Below, in pieces: positions 1-12,229 of a stretch of DNA of 64,000 bases; the first letter of the stretch is position 1, and every line of letters begins with the position of its first letter. Source of the DNA: Megachile rotundata (taxonomy: Eukaryota; Arthropoda; Insecta; Hymenoptera; Megachilidae); the NCBI RefSeq assembly GCF_050947335.1, contig NW_027473589.1, forward strand, positions 153,184 to 217,183, in the 5' to 3' direction. Under the pieces are notes generated by a model, which was not told the DNA's origin, did no database searches, and saw only the letters and a program-made list of their open reading frames with translations. Both the position numbers and the translations under genes were made by a program.

Positions 1-1930
1 AATAATATGAGTTAGGTAGATAATAATAAGGGTAATATGTATAGTGATTGTCTTTCTATCGATCATATAAGCATAATATGGCTAACAATATGCGTTAGGT
101 TGATAATAATACGAGTAATAAGTATAGTAAATGTCGTGCTATCGATCATATGTGCATAATATGGTTAATAATATGAGTTAGATTGATAATAATAAGAGTA
201 ATGAGTATAGTAATTGTCGTACTATCGATCATATAAGCATAATATGTCTAATAATATGAGTTAGATTGATAATAATGAGAGTAATAAGTATAGTAATTGT
301 CGTTCTATCGATCATGTCTGCATAATATGGTTAATAATATGAGTTAGATTGATAATAATAAGAGTAATAAGTATAGTAATTGTCGTTATATCGATCATAT
401 AACCATAATATGGCTAATAGCATGAGTTAGATTGATAATAATAAGAGTAATGAGTATAGTAATTGTCGTTCTATCGATCATATCTGCATAATATGGTTAA
501 TAATATGAGTTAGATTGATAACAGTGAGTGTAATAAATATAGTAATTGTCGTTCTATCGCTCATATAAGCACAATATGCCTAATAATATGAGTTAGATTG
601 ATAATAATAAGAGTAATGAGTATAGTAATTGTCGTTCTATCGATCATATCTGCATAATATGGTTAATAATATGAGTTAGATTAATAATAATAAGAGCAAT
701 GAGTATAGTAATTGTCGTACTATCGATCATGTAAGCATAATATGGCTAATAATATGAGTTAGATTTATAATAATAAGAGTAATAAGTATAGTAATTGTCG
801 TTCTATCGATCATATAAGCACAATATGGCTAATAATATGAGTTAGATTGATAATAATAAGAGTAATAAGTATAGTAATTGTCGTTCTATCGATCATATCT
901 GCATAATATGGTTAATAATATGAGTTAGATTGATAATAATAAGAGTAATAAGTATCATAATTGTCGTTCTATCGATCATATAAGCATAATATGGCTAATA
1001 ACATGAGTTAGATTGATAATAATAAGTGCAATAAGTATAGTAATTGTCGTTCTATCGATAATATAAGCATAATATGGCTAATAATATGAGTTAGGTAGAT
1101 AATAATAAGAGTAATAAGTATAGTGATTGTCTTTCTGTCGATCATATAAGCATAATATGGCTAACAATATGCGTTAGGTTGATAATAATACGAGTAATAA
1201 GTATAGTAAATGTCGTGCTATCGATCATATGTGCATAATATGGTTAATAATATGAGTTAGATTGATAATAATAAGAGTAATGAGTATAGTAATTGTCGTA
1301 CTATCGATCATATAAGCATAATATGTCTAATAATATGAGTTAGATTTATAATAGTAAGAGTAATAAGTATAGTAATTGTCGTTCTATCGATCATATAGGC
1401 ACAATATGGCTAATAATATGAGTTAGATTGATAATAATAAGTGTAATAAGTATAGTAATTGTCGTCCTATCGATCATAATTGCATAATATGGTTAATAAT
1501 ATGAGTTAGATTCATAATAATAAGAGTAATAAGTATAGTAATTGTCGTTCTATCGATCATATAAGCATAATATGGCTAATAATATGAGTTAGATTGATAA
1601 TGATAAGTGGAATAAGTATAGTAATTGTCGTCCTATCGTTCATAATTGCATAATATGGTTAATAATATGAGTTAGATTCATAATAATAAGAGTAATAAGT
1701 ATAGTAATTGTCGTTCTATCCATCATTTAAGCATAATATGGCTAATAGCATGAGTTAGATTAATAATAATAAGAGTAATGAGTATAGTAATTGTCGTACT
1801 ATCGATCATATAAGCATAATATGGCTAATAATGTGAGTTAGATTTATAATAATAGGAGTAATAAGTATAGTAATTGTCGTACTATCGATCATATAAGCAT
1901 AATATGGCTAATAATATGAGTTAGATTGAT
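1..1930 (+). repeat. Left-edge block, paralogous to 58,826-60,755
   Basis: Matching variants occur at a constant displacement of 58,825 bp: the aggtaga words (14 and 58839; 1093 and 59918), the unusual tctgtcgatcat in place of tctatcgatcat (about 1136 and 59961), the acagtgag marker (521 and 59346) and the cassette D marker (1601 and 60426). Agreement stops near 1930, where the left copy continues with aataacagtaataag and the right copy with aataagtgcaataag. Small differences inside the block include taatatgtatag near 36 and aatgagag near 287 on the left. This shows recent shared descent of two stretches almost 59 kb apart in the same array. Confidence 0.85.
1053..1060. promoter_or_regulatory. 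Representative palindromic octamer tatcgata in one monomer class
   Basis: Monomers of the class reading ttctatcgataatataagc contain the perfect palindrome tatcgata; others are at 1966-1973 and 61537-61544. The commonest monomer has tatcgatc instead. This octamer is identical to the Drosophila DRE, recognised by DREF, and contains the CGATA word bound by BEAF-32. Whether the host has such proteins is unknown, and an AT-rich palindrome of eight bases can arise by chance and then be amplified with the array. No promoter is claimed. Confidence 0.25.
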
Positions 1931-4780
1931 AATAATAACAGTAATAAGTATAGTAATTGTCGTTCTATCGATAATATAAGCATAATATGGCTAATAATAT
2001 GAGTTAGGTTGATAATAATAAGCGTAATAAGTATAGTAATTGTCGTTCCATCGATAATATAAGCATAATATGGCTAATAATATGAGTTAGATTGATAATA
2101 ATAAGAGTAATAAGTATAGTAATTGTCGTTCTATCGATCATATCTGCATAATATGGTTAATAATATGAGTTAGATTGATAATAATAAGAGTAATAAGTAT
2201 AGTAATTGTCGTTATATCGATCATATAACCATAATATGGCTAATAGCATGAGTTAGATTGATAATAATAAGAGTAATGAGTATAGTAATTGTCGTTCTAT
2301 CGGTCATATCTGCATAATATGGTTAATAATATGAGTTAGATTGATAACAGTGAGTGTAATAAATATAGTAATTGTCGTTCTATCGCTCATATAAGCACAA
2401 TATGCCTAATAATATGAGTTAGATTGATAATAATAAGAGTAATGAGTATAGTAATTGTCGTTCTATCGATCATATCTGCATAATATGGTTAATAATATGA
2501 GTTAGATTGATAATAATAAGAGCAATGAGTATAGTAATTGTCGTACTATCGATCATGTAAGCATAATATGGCTAATAATATGAGTTAGATTTATAATAAT
2601 AAGAGTAATAAGTATAGTAATTGTCGTTCTATCGACCATATAAGCACAATATGGCTAATAATATGAGTTAGATTGATAATAATAAGAGTAATAAGTATAG
2701 TAATTGTCGTTCTATCGATCATATCTGCATAATATGGTTAATAATATGAGTTAGATTGATAATAATAAGAGTAATAAGTATAGTAATTGTCGTTCTAGCG
2801 ATCATATAAGCATAATATGGCTAATAACATGAGTTAGATTGATAATAATAAGTGTAATAAGTATAGTAATTGTCGTTCTATCGATAATATAAGCATAATA
2901 TGGTTAATAATATGAGTTAGATTGATAATAGTGAGTGTAATAAATATAGTAATTGTCGTTCTATCGATCATAAAAGCACAATATGGCTAATAATATGAGT
3001 TAGATTGATAATAATAACAGTAATAAGTATAGTAATTGTCGTTCTATCGATAATATAAGCATAATATGGCTAATAATATGAGTTAGATTGATAATAATAA
3101 GAGTAATAAGTGTAGTAATTCTCATTCTATCGATCATATAAGCATAATATGGCTAATAATATGAGTTGGATTGATAATAATAAACGTAATAAGTATAGTA
3201 ATTGTCGTTCTATCGATCATATAGGCACAATATGGCTAATAATATGAGTTAGATTGATAATAATAAGTGTAATAAGTATAGTAATTGTCGTCCTATCGAT
3301 CATAATTGCATAATATGGTTAATAATATGAGTTAGATTCATAATAATAAGAGTAATAAGTATAGTAATTGTCGTTCTATCGATCATATAAGCATAATATG
3401 GCTAATAATATGAGTTAGATTGATAATGATAAGTGGAATAAGTATAGTAATTGTCGTCCTATCGTTCATAATTGCATAATATGGTTAATAATATGAGTTA
3501 GATTCATAATAATAAGAGTAATAAGTATAGTAATTGTCGTTCTATCCATCATTTAAGCATAATATGGCTAATAATATGAGTTAGGTTGATAATAATAAGA
3601 GTAATAAGTGTAGTAATTGTCGTTCTATCGATCATATCTGCATAATATGGTTAATAATATGAGCTAGATTGATGATAATAAGAGCAATGAGTATAGTATT
3701 TGTCGTACTATCGATCATATAAGCATAATATGGTTAATAATATGAGTTAGATTCATAATAATAAGAGTAATAAGTATAGTAATTGTCGTTCTATCCATCA
3801 TTTAAGCATAATATGGCTAATAGCATGAGTTAGATTAATAATAATAAGAGTAATGAGTATAGTAATTGTCGTACTATCGATCATATAAGCATAATATGGC
3901 TAATAATGTGAGTTAGATTTATAAAAATAGGAGTAATAAGTATAGTAATTGTCGTACTATCGATCATATAAGCATAATATGGCTAATAATATGAGTTAGA
4001 TTGATAATAATAACAGTAATAAGTATAGTAATTGTCGTTCTATCGATAATATAAGCATAATATGGCTAATAATATGAGTTAGGTTGATAATAATAAGCGT
4101 AATAAGTATAGTAATTGTCGTTCCATCGATAATATAAGCATAATATGGCTAATAATATGAGTTAGATTGATAATAATAAGAGTAATAAGTATAGTAATTG
4201 TCGTTCTATCGATCATATCTGCATAATATGGTTAATAATATGAGTTAGATTGATAATAATAAGAGTAATAAGTATAGTAATTGTCGTTATATCGATCATA
4301 TAACCATAATATGGCTAATAGCATGAGTTAGATTGATAATAATAAGAGTAATGAGTATAGTAATTGTCGTTCTATCGGTCATATCTGCATAATATGGTTA
4401 ATAATATGAGTTAGATTGATAACAGTGAGTGTAATAAATATAGTAATTGTCGTTCTATCGCTCATATAAGCACAATATGCCTAATAATATGAGTTAGATT
4501 GATAATAATAAGAGTAATGAGTATAGTAATTGTCGTTCTATCGATCATATCTGCATAATATGGTTAATAATATGAGTTAGATTGATAATAATAAGAGCAA
4601 TGAGTATAGTAATTGTCGTACTATCGATCATGTAAGCATAATATGGCTAATAATATGAGTTAGATTTATAATAATAAGAGTAATAAGTATAGTAATTGTC
4701 GTTCTATCGACCATATAAGCACAATATGGCTAATAATATGAGTTAGATTGATAATAATAAGAGTAATAAGTATAGTAATT
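1650..4780 (+). repeat. Displaced duplication at 2,075 bp (25 monomers)
   Basis: The block 1650-2705 reappears at about 3725-4780. Diagnostic pairs at a 2,075-bp displacement include ttccatcgataat (2046 and 4121) and acagtgag (2347 and 4422). The right copy begins at a hybrid monomer. Its left part is a cgtactatcgatcat monomer and its end reads gcataatatggtt instead of the usual aatatggct, so the join lies near 3731. Similarity ends where 2705 has gttctatcg and 4785 has gttatatcg. The intervening 2.7-3.7 kb matches 6.2-7.2 kb instead, at 3,486 bp (42 monomers), with cgatcataaaagc at 2971, 4963 and 6457 as shared markers. Confidence 0.75.
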
Positions 4781-5289
4781 GTCGTTATATCGATCATATA
4801 AGCATAATATGGCTAATAGCATGAGTTAGATTGATAATAATAAGAGTAATGAGTATAGTAATTGTCGTTCTATCGGTCATATAACCATAATATGGCTAAT
4901 AATATGAGTTAGATTGATAATAGTGAGTGTAATAAATATAGTAATTGTCGTTCTATCGATCATAAAAGCACAATATGGCTAATAATATGAGTTAGATTGA
5001 TAATAATAACAGTAATAAGTATAGTAATTGTCGTTCTATCGATAATATAAGCATAATATGGCTAATAATATGAGTTAGATTGATAATAATAAGAGTAATA
5101 AGTGTAGTAATTCTCATTCTATCGATCATATAAGCATAATATGGCTAATAATATGAGTTGGATTGATAATAATAAGCGTAATAAGTATAGTAATTGTCGT
5201 TCCATCGATAATATAAGCATAATATGGCTAATAATATGAGTTAGATTGATAATAATAAGAGTAATAAGTATAGTAATTGTCGTTCTATC

Positions 5290-6120
5290 GATCATATCTG
5301 CATAATATGGTTAATAATATGAGTTAGATTGATAATAATAAGAGTAATGAGTATAGTAATTGTCGTTCTATCGGTCATATCTGCATAATATGGTTAATAA
5401 TATGAGTTAGATTGATAACAGTGAGTGTAATAAATATAGTAATTGTCGTTCTATCGCTCATATAAGCACAATATGCCTAATAATATGAGTTAGATTGATA
5501 ATAATAAGAGTAATGAGTATAGTAATTGTCGTTCTATCGATCATATCTGCATAATATGGTTAATAATATGAGTTAGATTGATAATAATAAGAGCAATGAG
5601 TATAGTAATTGTCGTACTATCGATCATGTAAGCATAATATGGCTAATAATATGAGTTAGATTTATAATAATAAGAGTAATAAGTATAGTAATTGTCGTTC
5701 TATCGATCATATCTGCATAATATGGTTAATAATATGAGTTAGATTGATAATAATAAGAGTAATGAGTATAGTAATTGTCGTTCTATCGGTCATATCTGCA
5801 TAATATGGTTAATAATATGAGTTAGATTGATAACAGTGAGTGTAATAAATATAGTAATTGTCGTTCTATCGCTCATATAAGCACAATATGCCTAATAATA
5901 TGAGTTAGATTGATAATAATAAGAGTAATGAGTATAGTAATTGTCGTTCTATCGATCATATCTGCATAATATGGTTAATAATATGAGTTAGATTGATAAT
6001 AATAAGAGCAATGAGTATAGTAATTGTCGTACTATCGATCATGTAAGCATAATATGGCTAATAATATGAGTTAGATTGATAATAATAAGAGTAATAAGTA
6101 TAGTAATTGTCGTTCTAGCG
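5290..6120 (+). repeat. Five-monomer tandem duplication, 415-bp unit
   Basis: Two neighbouring copies of a five-monomer string sit side by side. The string has ttctatcggtcatatctgc, the acagtgag monomer, an agtaatgag monomer, and the agcaatgag monomer with catgtaagc. The acagtgag markers are at 5418 and 5833, exactly 5 x 83 apart, the shortest spacing of this marker in the window. The first copy is followed by an atttataat monomer ending atctgc and the second by gttctagcgatcat, which shows where each copy was spliced into its surroundings. Confidence 0.8.
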
Positions 6121-7189
6121 ATCATATAAGCATAATATGGCTAATAACATGAGTTAGATTGATAATAATAAGTGTAATAAGTATAGTAATTGTCGTTCTA
6201 TCGATAATATAAGCATAATATGGTTAATAATATGAGTTAGATTGATAATAATAAGAGTAATAAGTATAGTAATTGTCGTTATATCGATCATATAAGCATA
6301 ATATGGCTAATAGCATGAGTTAGATTGATAATAATAAGAGTAATGAGTATAGTAATTGTCGTTCTATCGGTCATATAACCATAATATGGCTAATAATATG
6401 AGTTAGATTGATAATAGTGAGTGTAATAAATATAGTAATTGTCGTTCTATCGATCATAAAAGCACAATATGGCTAATAATATGAGTTAGATTGATAATAA
6501 TAACAGTAATAAGTATAGTAATTGTCGTTCTATCGATAATATAAGCATAATATGGCTAATAATATGAGTTAGATTGATAATAATAAGAGTAATAAGTGTA
6601 GTAATTCTCATTCTATCGATCATATAAGCATAATATGGCTAATAATATGAGTTGGATTGATAATAATAAACGTAATAAGTATAGTAATTGTCGTTCTATC
6701 GATCATATAGGCACAATATGGCTAATAATATGAGTTAGATTGATAATAATAAGTGTAATAAGTATAGTAATTGTCGTCCTATCGATCATAATTGCATAAT
6801 ATGGTTAATAATATGAGTTAGATTCATAATAATAAGAGTAATAAGTATAGTAATTGTCGTTCTATCGATCATATAAGCATAATATGGCTAATAATATGAG
6901 TTAGATTGATAATGATAAGTGGAATAAGTATAGTAATTGTCGTCCTATCGTTCATAATTGCATAATATGGTTAATAATATGAGTTAGATTCATAATAATA
7001 AGAGTAATAAGTATAGTAATTGTCGTTCTATCCATCATTTAAGCATAATATGGCTAATAATATGAGTTAGGTTGATAATAATAAGAGTAATAAGTGTAGT
7101 AATTGTCGTTCTATCGATCATATCTGCATAATATGGTTAATAATATGAGTTAGATTGATGATAATAAGAGCAATGAGTATAGTATTTGT

Positions 7190-9360
7190 CGTACTATCGA
7201 TCATATAAGCATAATATGGCTAATAATATGAGTTAGATTTATAATAATAGGAGTAATAAGTATAGTAATTGTCGTTCTATCGATCATATAAGCACAATAT
7301 GGCTAATAATATGAGTTAGATTGATAATAATAACAGTAATAAGTATAGTAATTGTCGTTCTATCGATCATATCTGCATAATATGGTTAATAATATGAGTT
7401 AGATTGATAATAATAAGAGTAATAAGTATAGTAATTGTCGTTATATCGATCATATAAGCATAATATGGCTAATAGCATGAGTTATATTAATAATAATAAG
7501 AGTAATGAGTATAGTAATTGTCGTACTATCGATCATATAAGCATAATATGGCTAATAATGTGAGTTAGATTTATAATAATAGGAGTAATAAGTATAGTAA
7601 TTGTCGTTCTATCGATAATATAAGCATAATATGGCTAATAATATGAGTTAGATTGATAATAATAAGAGTAATAAGTATAGTAATTGTGGTTCTATCGATC
7701 ATATCTGCATAGTATGGTAAATAATATGAGTTAGATTGATAATAATAAGAGTAATAAGTATAGTAATTGTCGTTATATCGATCAAATAACCATAATATGG
7801 CTAATAGCATGAGTTAGATTGATAATAATAAGAGTAATGAGTATAGTAATTGTCGTTCTATCGATCATATCTGCATAATATGGTTAATAATATGAGTTAG
7901 ATTGATAACAGTGAGTGTAATAAATATAGTAATTGTCGTTCTATCGCTCATATAAGCACAATATGCCTAATAATATGAGTTAGATTGATAATAATAAGAG
8001 TAATGAGTATAGTAATTGTCGTTCTATCGATCATATCTGCATAATATGGTTAATAATATGAGTTAGATTGATAATAATAAGAGCAATGAGTATAGTAATT
8101 GTCGTACTATCGATCATATAAGCATAATATGGCTAATAATATGAGTTAGATTTATAATAATAGGAGTAATAAGTATAGTAATTGTCGTTCTATCGATCAT
8201 ATAAGCACAATATGGCTAATAATATGAGTTAGATTGATAATAATAACAGTAATAAGTATAGTAATTGTCGTTCTATCGATCATATCTGCATAATATGGTT
8301 AATAATATGAGTTAGATTGATAATAATAAGAGTAATAAGTATAGTAATTGTCGTTATATCGATCATATAAGCATAATATGGCTAATAGCATGAGTTAGAT
8401 TAATAATAATAAGAGTAATGAGTATAGTAATTGTCGTACTATCGATCATATAAGCATAATATGGCTAATAATGTGAGTTAGATTTATAATAATAGGAGTA
8501 ATAAGTATAGTAATTGTCGTACTATCGATCATATAAGCATAATATGGCTAATAATATGAGTTAGATTGATAATAATAACAGTAATAAGTATAGTAATTGT
8601 CGTTCTATCGATAATATAAGCATAATATGGCTAATAATATGAGTTAGGTTGATAATAATAAGCGTAATAAGTATAGTAATTGTCGTTCTATCGATAATAT
8701 AAGCATAATATGGCTAATAATATGAGTTAGATTGATAATAATAAGAGTAATAAGTATAGTAATTGTGGTTCTATCGATCATATCTGCATAGTATGGTAAA
8801 TAATATGAGTTAGATTGATAATAATAAGAGTAATAAGTATAGTAATTGTCGTTATATCGATCAAATAACCATAATATGGCTAATAGCATGAGTTAGATTG
8901 ATAATAATAAGAGTAATGAGTATAGTAATTGTCGTTCTATCGATCATATCTGCATAATATGGTTAATAATATGAGTTAGATTGATAACAGTGAGTGTAAT
9001 AAATATAGTAATTGTCGTTCTATCGCTCATATAAGCACAATATGCCTAATAATATGAGTTAGATTGATAATAATAAGAGTAATGAGTATAGTAATTGTCG
9101 TTCTATCGATCATATCTGCATAATATGGTTAATAATATGAGTTAGATTGATAATAATAAGAGCAATGAGTATAGTAATTGTCGTACTATCGATCATGTAA
9201 GCATAATATGGCTAATAATATGAGTTAGATTTATAATAATAAGAGTAATAAGTATAGTAATTGTCGTTCTATCGATCATATAAGCACAATATGGCTAATA
9301 ATATGAGTTAGATTGATAATAATAAGAGTAATAAGTATAGTAATTGTCGTTCTATCGATC
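7190..9360 (+). repeat. Overlapping 11- and 13-monomer duplications
   Basis: Two displacements are mixed here. At 1,079 bp (13 monomers), 7595-8118 matches 8674-9197, including the rare attgtggttctatcg (7686 and 8765) and catagtatggtaaat. At 913 bp (11 monomers), 7190-7560 matches about 8103-8480, keyed on ataataataggag (7249 and 8162). The same rare gtggttc variant recurs near 16469, so a related block was also placed about 7.7 kb further on. Open frames on the minus strand at 7571-7810, 8644-8889 and 16347-16583 are by-products of these rare variants and not genes. Confidence 0.75.
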
Positions 9361-10129
9361 ATATCTGCATAATATGGTTAATAATATGAGTTAGATTGAT
9401 AATAATAAGAGTAATAAGTGTAGTAATTGTCGTTCTATCGATCATATCTGCATAATATGGTTAATAATATGAGTTAGATTGATAATAATAAGAGTAATAA
9501 GTATAGTAATTGTCGTTCTATCGATCATATCTGCGTAATATGGTTAATAATATGAGTTAGATTGATAATAATAAGAGTAATAAGTATAGTAATTGTCGTT
9601 ATATCGATCATATAACCATAATATGGCTAATAGCATGAGTTAGATTGATAATACTAAGTGTAGTGAGTATAGTAATTCTCATTCTATCGATCATATAAGG
9701 ATAATATGCCTAATAATAAGAGTTAGATTGATAATAATAAGCGTAATAAGTATAGTAATTGTCGTTCTATCGATAATATAAGCATAATATGGCTAATAAT
9801 ATGAGTTAGATTGATAATAATAAGAGTAATAAGTATAGTAATTGTCGTTCTATCGATCATGTCTGCATAATATGGTTAATAATATGAGTTAGATTGATAA
9901 TAATAAGAGTAATAAGTATAGTAATTGTCGTTATATCGATCATATAACCATAATATGGCTAATAGCATGAGTTAGATTGACAATAATAAGAGTAATGAGT
10001 ATAGTAATTGTCGTTCTATCGATCATATCTGCATAATATGGTTAATAATATGAGTTAGATTGATAATAATAAGAGTAATAAGTATCATAATTGTCGTTCT
10101 ATCGATCATATAAGCATAATATGGCTAAT

Positions 10130-11300
10130 AACATGAGTTAGGTAGATAATAATAAGAGTAATAAGTATAGTGATTGTCTTTCTATCGATCATATAAGCAT
10201 AATATGGCTAACAATATGCGTTAGGTTGATAATAATACGAGTAATAAGTATAGTCAATGTCGTGCTATCGATCATATGTGCATAATATGGTTAATAATAT
10301 GAGTTAGATTGATAATAATAAGAGTAATGAGAATAGTAATTGTCGTACTATCGATCATATAAGCATAATATGTCTAATAATATGAGTTAGATTGATAATA
10401 ATAAGAGTAATAAGTATAGTAATTGTCGTTCTATCGATCATGTCTGCATAATATGGTTAATAATATGAGTTAGATTGATAATAATAAGAGTAATAAGTAT
10501 CATAATTGTCGTTCTATCGATCATATAAGCATAATATGGCTAATAACATGAGTTAGATTGATAATAATAAGTGCAATAAGTATAGTAATTGTCGTTCTAT
10601 CGATAATATAAGCATAATATGGCTAATAATATGAGTTAGGTAGATAATAATAAGAGTAATAAGTATAGTGGTTGTCTTTCTATCGATCATATAAGCATAA
10701 TATGGCTAACAATATGCGTTAGGTTGATAATAATACGAGTAATAAGTATAGTAAATGTCGTGCTATCGATCATATGTGCATAATATGGTTAATAATATGA
10801 GTTAGATTGATAATAATAAGAGTAATGAGTATAGTAATTGTCGTACTATCGATCATATAAGCATAATATGTCTAATAATATGAGTTAGATTGATAATAAT
10901 AAGAGTAATAAGTATAGTAATTGTCGTTCTATCGATCATGTCTGCATAATATGGTTAATAATATGAGTTAGATTTATAATAATAAGAGTAATAAGTATAG
11001 TAATTGTCGTTCTATCGATCATATAAGCACAATATGGCTAATAATATGAGTTAGATTGATAATAATAAGAGTAATAAGTATAGTAATTGTCGTTCTATCG
11101 ATCATATCTGCATAATATGGTTAATAATATGAGTTAGATTGATAATAATAAGAGTAATAAGTATCATAATTGTCGTTCTATCGATCATATAAGCATAATA
11201 TGGCTAATAATATGAGTTAGATTGATAATAATAAGTGTAATAAGTATAGTAATTGTCGTACTATCGATCATATAAGCATAATATGTCTAATAATATGAGT
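10130..11300 (+). repeat. Six-monomer (498-bp) period in the cassette B region
   Basis: Cassette B starts at 10140 and 10638 are exactly 498 bp apart. The intervening monomers keep the same order, with the unusual agtatcataattgtcg and agtgcaataag variants. The same order continues with starts at 12296 and 12788; those are 492 bp apart because the stretch carries a net loss of six bases. A private gagaatag variant at 10329 is shared with 12482, so the 10.0-10.6 kb string was copied to 12.1-12.7 kb. One isolated base loss, gagtatagaattg, lies near 11580. Confidence 0.8.
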
Positions 11301-12229
11301 TAGATTTATAATAGTAAGAGTAATAAGTATAGTAATTGTCGTTCTATCGATCATATAAGCACAATATGGCTAATAATATGAGTTAGATTGATAATAATAA
11401 CAGTAATAAGTATAGTAATTGTCGTTCTATCGATCATATCTGCATAATATGGTTAATAATATGAGTTAGATTGATAATAATAAGAGTAATAAGTATAGTA
11501 ATTGTCGTTATATCGATCATATAAGCATAATATGGCTAATAGCATGAGTTAGATTAATAATAATAAGAGTAATGAGTATAGAATTGTCGTACTATCGATC
11601 ATATAAGCATAATATGGCTAATAATGTGAGTTAGATTTATAATAATAGGAGTAATAAGTATAGTAATTGTCGTACTATCGATCATATAAGCATAATATGG
11701 CTAATAATATGAGTTAGATTGATAATAGTAACAGTAATAAGTATAGTAATTGTCGTTCTATCGATAATATAAGCATAATATGGCTAATAATATGAGTTAG
11801 GTTGATAATAATAAGCGTAATAAGTATAGTAATTGTCGTTCTATCGATAATATAAGCATAATATGGCTAATAATATGAGTTAGATTGATAATAATAAGAG
11901 TAATAAGTATAGTAATTGTCGTTCTATCGATCATGTCTGCATAATATGGTTAATAATATGAGTTAGATTGATAATAATAAGAGTAATAAGTATAGTAATC
12001 GTCGTTATATCGATCATATAACCATAATATGGCTAATAGCATGAGTTAGATTGATAATAATAAGAGTAATGAGTATAGTAATTGTCGTTCTATCGATCAT
12101 ATCTGCATAATATGGTTAATAATATGAGTTAGATTGATAATAATAAGAGTAATAAGTATCATAATTGTCGTTCTATCGATCATATAAGCATAATATGGCT
12201 AATAACATGAGTTAGATTGATAATAATAA

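Noticed and set aside
7571..7810. 79-codon open frame on the minus strand
   Set aside because: It lies wholly in satellite and spans about three monomers. 83 is not a multiple of 3, so the three frames are read in turn. It is Tyr/Ile/Leu-rich, as translated AT-rich DNA is, and stays open only because of rare variants such as gtggttc and gtaaataat. No domain or coding signal is seen.
8644..8889. 81-codon open frame on the minus strand
   Set aside because: It is almost the same translation as the frame at 7571-7810 because the DNA is a 1,079-bp displaced duplicate. Shared descent of the repeat explains the similarity, not protein conservation.
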